Assembly (NCBI GenBank): GCA_004325065.1
Contig: PITI01000100.1
Location: forward strand, 1 to 22,312
Source: Hamiltosporidium magnivora
Taxonomy: Eukaryota > Microsporidia > Dubosqiidae
Direction: 5' to 3'
DNA: 22,312 nucleotides
The translations under genes were made by a program, and so were the position numbers. The notes under the pieces are model-generated. The model was not told the origin of the DNA, did no database searches, and saw nothing but the letters and a program-made list of their open reading frames with translations. Shown here piece by piece: positions 1 through 9,020 of this stretch; positions within the stretch are counted from its first letter, which is position 1; each line of letters begins with the position of its first letter.

Positions 1-1
1 A

Positions 2-445
2 AGTCCGCCTTCTAAAACCATTGAGGTTTTTAGAATTTGTGATTATTCTATTCTCTCTAAAGAATATGGAATTTTCAGTAAAGTTTCAAATTTAAAGAGT
101 TTGCACCTGCATTCATCTATATTATATTCGAAACTACATTTAATTTTCGGTACTCTTTCCCAGGATAGAATTATAGAATGTATACATATTGAAAATTCTA
201 ATGTTTCCGAATCTGATATCAGATACATTTCTACATTGAAAATACGTTCCTTGATATTGATCAACACGCAAAGCGGATTGTTAAAAGTATTTTATAATTT
301 AAAAAATGAAATTATAAAAGAAACTTTGGTTAATTTAAATATAGCTTTTGAAGAGGACGCAACAATCGTTGAAAAAAATATTTTTCTGGACTTTTTTTTC
401 GGTTTAAAGAGTCTAATTATAAATAATTATGAATGTATTTTATAG
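2..445 (+). CDS. Leucine-rich-repeat-like protein, C-terminal part only
   Basis: The frame is open from the left edge to a TAG stop, giving the last 147 residues of a gene that starts outside the window. No start codon can be assigned; the first in-frame TTG or ATG codons here are internal. Leucine/isoleucine-rich segments of the type LKSLxLxxS recur: LKSLHLHSS near residue 32, IRSLILINT near residue 80 and LKSLIINN near the end. This spacing fits degenerate leucine-rich repeats, a fold for protein binding. Microsporidia often carry families of LRR proteins of unknown role, and this may be one, but I cannot identify a specific family. There is no membrane segment in the visible part. An alternative is any alpha/beta helical-repeat protein. 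I am fairly sure it is coding and unsure of the fold. Confidence 0.6.
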   Translation, partial: SPPSKTIEVFRICDYSILSKEYGIFSKVSNLKSLHLHSSILYSKLHLIFGTLSQDRIIECIHIENSNVSESDIRYISTLKIRSLILINTQSGLLKVFYNLKNEIIKETLVNLNIAFEEDATIVEKNIFLDFFFGLKSLIINNYECIL

Positions 446-2706
446 ATATTCGGCTTTACATATCTTTTATGAATAAATTTATTGTGGTTTTTAGTATTTA
501 ATTTTGAAATTTAAATGTAAAATTTAAAAACATAAATCATTTTTAATGTTTCTGCCTATGTTTGCTGAGTGCTCGTTTAAATCGATTCAGAGGTTTATTT
601 TTTTGCTTTAAGTATGCCTTAAAGGTCTGAATTTTTTTTCGCTTCCTATTCATTGCTTAAATTCTTTATTTTTTCAATGTATATTTGCTTTTTAATCTAT
701 GATAAAAACCAAGAGATTTTTAATAAATATGTTATTTTGATGCGTTTAAGATACAATTTTATCCTTAAAATATATACTACTGTTTTGAAAAATTGCGATT
801 TTTAAGTACAAATTCTTACTAACATTTATTTACTCTTTTCGATTATATAGGATTTTAAAATAGTAGCATTATATTAAACTAGAAATTTATTGAATGCGAG
901 AAACTAATATCCGTCATCAAAGTAAATTGCTATATGTAAAAAGATATTTTTCTAATTTAATGCAGTGCGTGTAGCAGTACGCAAAATCAATTTAAAATTT
1001 GATAGAAGCATATGGGAAGCTTGTGTTAATCAAATATTACTTATAAGGTGACAAAACCTTGTTTAGTTTAAACGTGAATGTTTTCTTCTGTACGCCATGA
1101 AGTTTCTGATAAAGCAAAAGACTATTTATAATAGACGCAATTCTAATGACCAAAAATAAAATGAGCTTAATTTTAAAAAATGATTTGCTTTAAATTAGAA
1201 ATAAATATAAATTTGCAAAAATTGTTAAAAGAAGCCTAATTAATGAGTGGTTACGATTAAATTCTCTTTGAAATTTATATCTTAAATCGCACAAAGCTAG
1301 AAATAATTAGATATTCCCATTTTCTATTCCCCACAAGCTTAATATTAGAAAAACCACCCTACCTGATGACTAGTTATATTCTAAACCAAGTAATGAAATA
1401 TATTCTGCTATGGAGAAGAAAAGCGTCAGCTTTGTAGTTAATAATGTAAAAAAGAGGTTTATCTACCAATTTGCAAAAAGAAATTTACAAGACTTAAAAA
1501 TAAAAAATGATTGAGTTAGTTAAAATATATATCCATTTTCAAATTAAGATTTGATCAAGTTAATTAAACGAATCTAATTCGCTTTGTTATGAAAACTTTT
1601 AAATTTTTACGCGAAAATAAATTGAAAACAAAATAAAATAAAAACAGAAGTACAAATTTTAATAATGATTTGATTTGAATATTTTCTAGTGAAATAACAA
1701 TTAAATTACACTCATTCGAATCAGCGATTGCTTGAAAAAGTCTTTAAATTGTTAAAAACCAGAAAAATAGGAAGAAATTAATGTTATTTAATGAGAAAGT
1801 CTTAATATAAATGCATTTTAAATATGTTGTTTATATATTTGAAACTCCAGAATGAAATTTCTAAAGAACAGTTCGAAACATATCTTAAAAGGTTTTGATT
1901 CTCACGAGGAACTATGGATATAGTCTATAGATAGTAACATAAAGAAATTACTATTTTTTAATCTTAAAATGATTTTGTAAAACCAAAAACAAATAGAGTT
2001 GAATAAGGGGGCCAATATATTTAAGAGATAAAATAGACACCTAAATTCCACAATTCTTTTTAAAATAACCTGGCGTGAAGAAGAAGTATTGAGTCTATCT
2101 GAATACCATATCGGGAGTATTTTTTAGACTGTTCATGTTCAGAGGAAATTTATCTAAAAAAAAACTAAATTGATCTCCGAAAGTAGAAAGCCGATGAGGC
2201 AGTAGTTCAAGTGAAATTATTTGAATAAAAATGTAAAATAAAACTCAAATTTAAATTTTATATTTATTTCGACTATTTTTTTGCTATTTCCTTTGTTAAA
2301 CTTATAAATCTAAATATTCAGCCTACTAAAAATATTGAAGGCATTGAATACTGACTATTTCCAATTGTATAAATAAAGAAAATGTGATGCCTTTCTAATT
2401 TTTAGACTCTTTTATTATGTTTTTGTTTAATTTAATACTGCAATAATTCTTAAATTTTAAACAATTTTATTCTTCAAAATATTTATATATTGTCTAAGAA
2501 ATCACAATAATCATTTTAAAGTATCTTGGTTATTGCAAAATATAAAGTGTGCTTTTATCAGTAGAAAACGCGATTATTTTTTGGCCTATCATAATTCTTT
2601 ATCAAAATAATATACCTTTTATGGTAATAAATCAATGTTATCTAAATTAAAGTTGATTTTGTCAAGATAAACTGATAATATCTATATAAATGTAAAAACC
2701 TCTGTA
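446..2706. other. Long spacer without a recognisable gene
   Basis: All six frames are broken by frequent stops, and no ORF has a convincing start or product. There is no tRNA-like or rRNA-like sequence. Composition is uneven: 2068-2215 is clearly richer in G+C than the rest and includes a GGGGG run just before it at about 2007. The right half is A-rich on the plus strand. A frame on the plus strand reads open for about 60 codons at 1258-1434, which is not unusual by chance at this composition. Confidence 0.6.
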
Positions 2707-2709
2707 CCC
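2707..2709 (+). promoter_or_regulatory. CCC start-context motif
   Basis: CCC lies one base before the ATG (CCCTATG). It matches the microsporidian C-run start context seen at five other genes in this window, and it decides the start and supports the reality of this otherwise anonymous ORF. Confidence 0.6.
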
Positions 2710-2710
2710 T

Positions 2711-3091
2711 ATGAATCTAAATTCAAAAAGAATAATTTTGATTGTTTCTCTGATTGCATCTATAGCTGCACTTGCTATTATTGGATATTTTGTTTTTCGA
2801 AAGAAAAATGAAGAAGACGATAGTAAAAAAACAGAAAATAATACAACAAATACCGAGGAAAAAAAGCGGATTGGAAATAAAACAGGAGAAAAACCCAAAA
2901 CAGAGGAACCGGAATCCGAGAAGTCTATTAAACCCAAAACAGAGGAATCAGAATCCGAAAAAATCATTAAACCGAAAAAACTACAAAAACCGGAGCATCA
3001 ATTACCCGAAGAAGTTATAAAACAGCTCAAAGAAGAACAAAAGAAACATCAATTGAGTTCAAAGAAAGGTGAAGTGCCTCCTCAAGGATGA
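2711..3091 (+). CDS. Small single-pass membrane protein with charged, repetitive tail
   Basis: This is a 126-residue protein that I do not recognise. Residues 1-7 are polar and basic. Residues 8-29 form one strong hydrophobic segment (uncleaved anchor or signal peptide), bounded by RKK. The remaining hundred residues are almost all K, E, S, T, P and N and look disordered. A 13-residue unit beginning KPKTEE occurs twice in tandem (residues 61-73 and 74-86, encoded by 2891-2929 and 2930-2968). A third KPK start follows at residue 87. Lys-rich and Glu-rich patches suggest an extended charged tail that binds something rather than a folded enzyme. The start is supported by a CCC motif one base upstream. 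An AATAAA lies at 3126-3131, 35 bases past the stop. No gene is close on either side. A polar-tube or spore-wall role is possible, but nothing here demonstrates it. Confidence 0.75.
   Translation: MNLNSKRIILIVSLIASIAALAIIGYFVFRKKNEEDDSKKTENNTTNTEEKKRIGNKTGEKPKTEEPESEKSIKPKTEESESEKIIKPKKLQKPEHQLPEEVIKQLKEEQKKHQLSSKKGEVPPQG
2891..2968 (+). repeat. 39-bp in-frame tandem duplication
   Basis: Two adjacent 39-bp copies inside the membrane-protein gene (2891-2929, 2930-2968) both begin AAACCCAAAACAGAGGAA. They differ at only a few positions and keep the frame. They encode the KPKTEE repeat; a third copy decays after AAACCGAAA. Confidence 0.85.
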
Positions 3092-5810
3092 TATTCTTTT
3101 TTTGATTGCTCCTCATCGGATTTATAATAAAATGTTTATTTCAATGATCGTGAGAACTTCTTATTTGTTTGAACAAAAGTTGCATGAGATTTTTATGAGA
3201 AATTAGAAACATGTTTTGTTAGTTTATAAAGATGATTTGAATCAATAAAATTTTTGATTTTTAATTTCATGTATAATCAGAGATATAATCTTCGGGGATT
3301 TAAAAATAAAATACTATTGTTTTTTTAATTAATTTTTAAACTCTTAATTTATTATAAATAACGATTCGAATCAATTCATATTTTTTTATTTAAATAGTTA
3401 CATACTATTTCACTTCTATTTTTTAATTATTTAAGTAAATATGAAGTATGGTTTTTTTAGGCTAATGCTCTGAATATTTAAAAATGATTTTAGATTTATA
3501 AAAAAATATTGTGAGTTTTTGATATTGTTTAATCAAAATTAGGAAAATATTACGTAGGTAAATTCAAAATCAACTTGATTTTCGGTTTTGCATATTTGGT
3601 AATATAAAATATTTTATGTGTTCAAATTATAAATAAATGTATTTATTTACCAAATTTGTTCTTTCGCGAAGAAACGTTTCTATAAATGATGAATAAAATT
3701 TATTTTTCTAAGATATAGGAGTAGTCTCCTTTTTCACTTATAGATAATCATTTGAGAAATATATATATACTGCTTACATGGAAATGAATATTTTAAACTT
3801 TAAATTTCGAAATGGTTTTAATTTTTTCTAGGATATTTCAACCAATCGTATTTGTGAACACGGAGAATTATGTATGAATAACTTTTTAATATTTTGAATA
3901 TAGTAAAGATTGTTTTCAGCCTCTTTGAGAAGCTTTTAGATTTAAATTTAGTTTTTGAGATGATTTTAAGCAAAACATTTTATTAAATATTATTGCTGAA
4001 ACAATTTTTATTACTTATAAGATATTCTCAATTTTTACCTTCATAATTTAGCGGTGATTTAAGAGAAAAAAATGATTTAAAATCGTCTGTCTATAGAAGA
4101 ATCGGTAAATCTTTGCTTTCATGTTTCAAATCTACAAGGTTTTTAAAATTTTAATTTTTATTTATTTAATGTTTATGTGAGCTGTTATTGATCTTATTAT
4201 AAACCCACATGTTTTAGAATTTAAAATATGGCTAAGTAACCGTAACCGAACGAAAATTTTTTTTTTGTTTTTGTTTAAATTTAAATAAATCTTTAATTTA
4301 CTATACATAGTTAATTTTAATTTCCTAATAATTTTTTTATTTTATACACATTTAATCAGTAAAATGAAATTTCGAACTTTAGACTTAAATTTTTACAGAT
4401 TTAGAAAATATATCGAATAGATTTCTTCATATAAAAATGATTTCTGGTTTTATAATTTTTTTTACTATAAATATTTCTATAACGTTGAACTTTATTTTTC
4501 TGTTTTAAATGTGTTTAATCACAATTAATCAACAAATTTTTTCATATGTACAATAAAATTCACGACTAATTTGTTCTGGTTTTCAAAAATATATATTATT
4601 ATAGAAAACAGATTTTCATACTTATTTTTATCAGCTAGCCGTTAAGCTCGTTGAAATGAATTAAATTTTACATTTAAAGAAAAAATAAAAACGTATATGT
4701 AAATTACTCTTCTTGGATTTTATTATATGTCCCATGATTTTCAAACCATTTCTATTATAATTTCATATTCTCGTTTGATCTATTTGTTTGTATATTTCCT
4801 TAGGTATTTCATATCTGCTTTTTTAGTTTCCTTAAACATTTTCTAATAAACGTTTAGATGTATTTATAATTAGCCTATTTTTCTTCTTCTATTTGATTTT
4901 GTTTTATATTTTCAGAAGCTTTGTATCATGTTTTTCTGAGTATTCTGTTAAGTGTGCTATCTATTTTTATCCTATTAATTTTTATTTTTCGTAGGCATTT
5001 ATTCATAGTATGTGTTTTGGTTTTCTGAAAGAAATTTTTTTTCAGTGGCATGATCTATTTGTTAATTAAACATGTATATAGCTTAGTAGTTATTATCTTT
5101 AAAAATCTGTTAATTTAATTGTGTACAATAGTTTATTTATATAATTCTAAACAAAAAGGATTCAAGCAATTATTTTGAGGATCAGAATAAATTTATGAGA
5201 AAGGACCTTTTATCTTGAATTCTATTCCATAATTGCTTTTTTTGGTAAAATTTATTTAAAAGAATTTTGGACGAAATAATTTAAATTTAATCTTACATTT
5301 ATAAAGTAAAGGTCTAGATTTTATGTCATTCTTGTCATTTACTGCGATCTAGAATCAGTTTTTAAGAATAATTTATACGTATATTTTTTTATACTAATCA
5401 AACTTTCTAAATTATTTCATGTTCTACTTCTGGAGACAATTATAGGTTGGTAAGATTTATGAACAAACCATAAGAGTATAATTTCTATTCGCAACAAGAA
5501 TATTGGTGCCTTACAGTTTTCAAACCAATTAAAAATTTTGAGGGCTTTAGTCGTCGTGAATTACTCGATTATATAATTGATATTAATATATAAATAAAGT
5601 AAATTGTCTTATAATCAATTATATTTAAAATATAGCCTTGCTTTTTATAATACAAATATAGTAAAAACTTACTCATTAGTTGCATTTAAAATATCAGATA
5701 AATATTAGACTTACAAAAGAGACTTTTTTTATTCATTAATAGTTTTTTTATTGAAAAAGTAATTTTTTTAATATTTGTAATCTATAAATCTTTGATTTAA
5801 TAATAAATTT
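3092..5810. other. Long T-rich spacer without a recognisable gene
   Basis: No ORF worth calling is present on either strand, and no RNA gene is recognised. The plus strand is strongly T-rich for most of its length, the opposite of the A-rich stretch before the 2711 gene. A 19-base string at 5293-5311 (TTACATTTATAAAGTAAAG) recurs exactly in the 99-bp repeat at 13370-13388. An 11-bp inverted repeat (ATATAATTGAT at 5571-5581, complement at 5614-5624) is probably chance at this composition. Confidence 0.6.
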
Positions 5811-7037
5811 TTATTGAAAATCTGCTTTCTTTCCTTTGGTTTCTTTGAACATTACCAATAAAAATAAAAATAAAGTCATTATTATAGTTGCGTAGATAAA
5901 AAATACGAAATTTCCGATCCACGTATAAAAAAATGGAAAGGTTAGTGCGACAAAGAAACTTGACATCCAGTTTGAAGATACAGCGATAGCGTTTCCCGCA
6001 CTTTTGTATTCTGATGGATATACTTCTGATGTTACGAACCAAGCCACAGGGCCTAATCCTATTGCAAACCCAGATATGAAAATAAATAACGATATAACTG
6101 GAACATGTCCTGAGCCTAGTATTGATAGGCCTGTTGATACTACCAAACAGCTTAAAAGAAGCATTAATTTTCTGCCGAACATATCTACAGTAAACATTGA
6201 TACTGTTGTAGAAGCAAGTGAGACAAGACCTATTGAGATGGTGTATAGTCTTGCTTTTCCTGTGGCGGCTAATATTTCATTTGAAAAAAACAAAACACCG
6301 TTTATTCCTGTGAGTTGTTGTCCCATATGAATTATTGTTGAAAGAAATAAAGATTTTCTAGCTTTTTTTTCTGCAAATAATTGTGCGATTGAGACATTTT
6401 CTTCGGCAGAATTTTTCATCACTGGATTTTGTATAAAAAATAGAAAAATAAATGAAAGAATAGAAATTGCAATTAAAATTGAAATAGTGATTCTCCATGT
6501 GTGAACTGTAGAAAACAGGAACGAAAGTATTTGTCCACCTAGTACACCAAATATTATAAAAAACTGATGTGCTGATGATATCAATCCACGTATTTTATCA
6601 GGGGAGATTTCTCCAAGATATAACGGTACAACTGCACAAGCTACACCTGCTCCCATTCCAATTAAAAATCTACCCAAAATCAGATAAAAAATATTCTGAA
6701 CACAAAATATCATCGAAAAACCGCTCAAATATAAAATATTGTTCAAAATTAATATATTTTTTCTTGAAAGTGGAATTAAATTTACCAAAAAATTAGATGC
6801 AAGTGCTCCAATACATATGATTGAAACTATAATTGACCATTCAGAATCTGTAACTTTTACGTGTGATTTGAACAATCCATCTTCAATACTTTCTGATCCA
6901 TTTTTAAATACTTCAGACAAGGAATCTAAAGATGTCATATTTAAACCAAAAAGCCAAGAACCACTACAACTTAAAACTGTAGAATATATTAAACTTGCAT
7001 TTATCGATTCTTTATTTTCACTTCCGCTATCCTTCAT
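5811..7037 (-). CDS. MFS sugar (hexose-type) transporter
   Basis: This 408-residue membrane protein has about twelve hydrophobic segments and belongs to the major facilitator superfamily, sugar porter family. Visible signatures are GRFLIGMGAG...PLYLGEISP at residues 122-146 (TM4-5 sugar-transport signature), QQLTGINGVLFFSNE at 240-254 (TM7), DMFGRK at 285-290 and GPVAWFVTSEVYPSEYKSAG at 329-348 (TM10 and its loop). It probably sits in the parasite plasma membrane and takes up host glucose or a related hexose. It is shorter than most sugar porters (about 450-550 residues). The loop normally carrying GRR between TM2 and TM3 reads PLSRKN, and the PESPR loop before the cytosolic domain reads NPVMKNS. 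I place the start at the ATG at 7037; a TTG three codons earlier is not a likely start. No CCC motif precedes it. It is divergent from the EPL1 gene, and the stop overlaps an AATAAA. Confidence 0.93.
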   Translation of the reverse strand: MKDSGSENKESINASLIYSTVLSCSGSWLFGLNMTSLDSLSEVFKNGSESIEDGLFKSHVKVTDSEWSIIVSIICIGALASNFLVNLIPLSRKNILILNNILYLSGFSMIFCVQNIFYLILGRFLIGMGAGVACAVVPLYLGEISPDKIRGLISSAHQFFIIFGVLGGQILSFLFSTVHTWRITISILIAISILSFIFLFFIQNPVMKNSAEENVSIAQLFAEKKARKSLFLSTIIHMGQQLTGINGVLFFSNEILAATGKARLYTISIGLVSLASTTVSMFTVDMFGRKLMLLLSCLVVSTGLSILGSGHVPVISLFIFISGFAIGLGPVAWFVTSEVYPSEYKSAGNAIAVSSNWMSSFFVALTFPFFYTWIGNFVFFIYATIIMTLFLFLLVMFKETKGKKADFQ

Positions 7038-7728
7038 AAAATACAATCATTGTATTCTTAAATATGTTCCTGTAACCAATCAGATCACATTTTTCTTTGA
7101 ATAGACTTTTTGTAATTCTAATCAATTTTTTTATCTCAATTTTTATTGGTCAGCTTTTTATTTCGTAATCTGATATGTTATTTATTTTTGAAATTACGAA
7201 AACGGTTTTAAATTTGTTTTTAATAGATTTCCTGATTTGCTTTTATTACTTTTGTCCTATTTACTTAGTAAAGTAGATTTATTTAAAGTTTTATTTTTTT
7301 AACAAAATAATTTTTTTTGCCAAAAATAAATTTAACTTTCTTGTAAACTCTTTAAGTCTTCTATTATTTTTAAATATTTTACTTTGCTTCCACTAAATTT
7401 AAAGAAGAATTTCTAGAATTTTTCTATAATTTTTTTATAATTTGTTAAAATAGAAAAATTACAAAGAAAAACTTTTATTTAAAATTATCAAAAAAAATTA
7501 AAAAAATTACAAGAATTACAAGAATTAAAAAAATTATAAAAATTATAAAAATTATAAAAATTACAAAAATTATAAAGAAGAACTTTTGTTTAAAAATTTG
7601 TTTCAATTATGAAACTTTAAATTTTAAGTTTTTTCTACTTTAACAAATTATAAAAAAATTTCCTTTTTTTATTTAAAATAAAAATAAAATTCTCCTTTTT
7701 TATAAAAAAAAATAGAAAAATATTTTGC
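7038..7728. other. Divergent intergenic region between transporter and EPL1
   Basis: This holds the upstream regions of both flanking genes. It is almost pure A/T with runs of T and A and contains the 9-bp tandem array described separately. I see no ORF, no C-run near either start, and no RNA gene. Confidence 0.6.
7454..7599 (+). repeat. 9-bp AT tandem array inside a direct repeat
   Basis: About eight 9-bp units of the AAATTATAA / AAGAATTAC type lie at 7501-7576. They are flanked by two similar 35-bp copies, 7454-7488 and 7565-7599, offset by 111 bp. Both flanks carry an AAAGAA(A/G)AACTTTT(A/G)TTTAAAA-like core with a few substitutions. The array lies 130-275 bases upstream of the EPL1 start. 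Confidence 0.8.
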
Positions 7729-8634
7729 ATGAAAAGAATAAGAAATAAAAAATTTGAAACTTCAGCTGCATATTATGTATATGATGAGAAAGAAATCGAT
7801 ATAAATTACATCCAAGATTATATTCCACCTTCTATTTCAACTGGAATGGAAGCAGAAGAAGAGAAAGAAATACATTTAAAAGAAATAATTTCTGGTAAAA
7901 AAGAAAAAATACCAATTCCTTTAATAGAATATACAGAAAATAAAGAAGAAGAAAATTTATTTAAAAGAGGAAAAGAATATATCAAATATACTGAAGATGT
8001 ACCAAATGAATATATTTTAGATGATGAAGATATAGAATTTTGTAAAATTAATAATATTCCAGATACAGAACTAATAAAGAGATATTCTTCTGGTTCAGAA
8101 GATTTTATCATTAATTATTTACAACCAGCTATGCTTAAATTTAATGATGATTCTTCTTTCAATCCTTATGTCTGTTTTAGAAAACAAATTATCAAAACAG
8201 GAAGAAGAACAAGAAGAAGTGAAATAAGTTGTATTGATAAAATGAAGAGGCTTCATTCTGAATTCACTATTATAAATAATATTTATAATTCATCTTTAAA
8301 TATGCTTGAGACAGAATCAGATTTATACAAAACGAAATATCAAATACTTTCAACTGCTACAAAAGCTATGCTAGGAACTTCTTCTAAAAAAAGAAAATCT
8401 ATTTATAGAAGTGTTCTTGGTATTCAAAAACCCACAAAATTTATTCCATTTTACAAAAAATTATTAAATTTTGATAATTTATTATTTGACCGTAAAAAAA
8501 TACAAGAATATAAAACAATGATTTTTGGATCTGAAAAAAATATAGAAAAGATGGATTTAGACGATGAAGTTAATTTTATTTTACAACGGAAACAAAATAA
8601 TTTTATAAGCAAATTAGTAAATAAATTTTTATAA
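7729..8634 (+). CDS. EPL1: Enhancer-of-polycomb-like protein (NuA4 subunit EPL1)
   Basis: A 301-residue nuclear protein matches the enhancer-of-polycomb N-terminal domain. Key segments in order: DEKEIDINYIQDYIP at 19-33 followed by TGMEAEEEKEIHLKEII at 38-54, the family's acidic block with conserved E-x-H-L; YTEDVPNEYILDDEDIEF at 87-104; NPYVCFRKQ at 145-153 and RRTRRSE at 159-165. The last two correspond to the family PYVCFRRRE...RKTRR core, and the following region (about 168-215) is predicted helical. In yeast, Epl1 joins the Esa1 acetyltransferase to nucleosomes inside NuA4 and the smaller Piccolo complex. This copy keeps that core and lacks the long C-terminal half (yeast Epl1 exceeds 800 residues). 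The ATG is the only sensible start but has no CCC motif. An AATAAA overlaps the stop. ESS1 follows on the same strand after 386 bases, as a separate unit. Confidence 0.85.
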   Translation: MKRIRNKKFETSAAYYVYDEKEIDINYIQDYIPPSISTGMEAEEEKEIHLKEIISGKKEKIPIPLIEYTENKEEENLFKRGKEYIKYTEDVPNEYILDDEDIEFCKINNIPDTELIKRYSSGSEDFIINYLQPAMLKFNDDSSFNPYVCFRKQIIKTGRRTRRSEISCIDKMKRLHSEFTIINNIYNSSLNMLETESDLYKTKYQILSTATKAMLGTSSKKRKSIYRSVLGIQKPTKFIPFYKKLLNFDNLLFDRKKIQEYKTMIFGSEKNIEKMDLDDEVNFILQRKQNNFISKLVNKFL

Positions 8635-8678
8635 ATAAATTTCTATTTAAATAAATTTTTGTTGAACAACTAAAATTA

Positions 8679-8730
8679 AAATTCTGGGTTAAAATATTTT
8701 TTACATGTTTTCTTCTACCTCTTCAACCAC
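8679..8730 (+). repeat. Dispersed CTGGGTT...CTACCTC module, copy A
   Basis: The copy starts AAATTCTGGGTTAAAATA and ends TTCTACCTCTTCAACCAC. It lies 45 bases after the EPL1 stop. An inverted copy lies at 15924-15984, about 60 bases past the INTS3 stop; the two outer blocks are almost identical and the middle differs by about nine inserted bases. Confidence 0.8.
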
Positions 8731-8770
8731 ACTAAAATTAAATATTGGAATATAAATAAATTTATAAGAA

Positions 8771-8791
8771 TTTAATAGGGGGGGTATTAAA
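8771..8791. repeat. G7 tract between inverted TTTAATA / TATTAAA arms
   Basis: Seven Gs (8778-8784) sit exactly between the 7-bp arms TTTAATA and TATTAAA in a spacer otherwise almost free of G and C. The symmetry suggests a hairpin or a protein site, but the arms are short and made only of A and T. Confidence 0.5.
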
Positions 8792-8878
8792 AGTAATTTG
8801 TTTAATTTTTTTCTTTATTTTTAATCCAAATTTCTCTTTGATTTTTAAATTTAATTCTTTTTTTAGACTTAAATTTCC

Positions 8879-8969
8879 TATTTCTAATATTTGTATTTCT
8901 GATATTTTGTATTTGTAATATATTCTACTTCTAATATTTTCTATTTCTAATATTTGTATTTCTAATTTT
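8879..8969 (+). repeat. Degenerate 15-16 bp tandem array
   Basis: About six imperfect copies of TATTTCTAATATTTG run head to tail and end about 50 bases before the ESS1 start. It is likely replication-slippage DNA. Confidence 0.75.
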
Positions 8970-9014
8970 ATTTTTTTTTAAAATAGAAATATATTTTTTA
9001 TTCTGTTTGTTCAA

Positions 9015-9017
9015 CCC
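9015..9017 (+). promoter_or_regulatory. CCC start-context motif
   Basis: CCCTTAATG: three bases separate CCC from the ATG of ESS1. This is the same arrangement as before the 20801 gene and, with TAA as spacer, before INTS3. Confidence 0.7.
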
Positions 9018-9020
9018 TTA

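Larger units (their letters stand above)
8635..9020. other. Spacer between EPL1 and ESS1, repeat-rich
   Basis: No coding potential is seen. From left to right it contains the dispersed CTGGGTTAAAAT module (8679-8730), a G7 tract flanked by inverted arms (8771-8791), a pyrimidine-rich stretch, a degenerate tandem array (8879-8969) and the ESS1 start context. Confidence 0.6.

Noticed and set aside
3364..3373. GATTCGAATC, resembling a tRNA T-arm
   Set aside because: There is no A box, acceptor stem or cloverleaf around it; it is a short palindrome.
4732..4763. CCCATG and similar C-run plus ATG strings in spacers (also near 1011 minus, 1366, 18815 and 19741)
   Set aside because: Each opens a frame of fewer than about 25 codons with no recognisable content.
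5571..5624. 11-bp inverted repeat with a 32-base loop
   Set aside because: It is composed almost only of A and T; such arms are expected by chance in DNA of this composition.
7037..7046. Upstream TTG start for the sugar transporter
   Set aside because: Nuclear eukaryotic genes start at ATG, and the ATG three codons later gives the normal transporter N-terminus.
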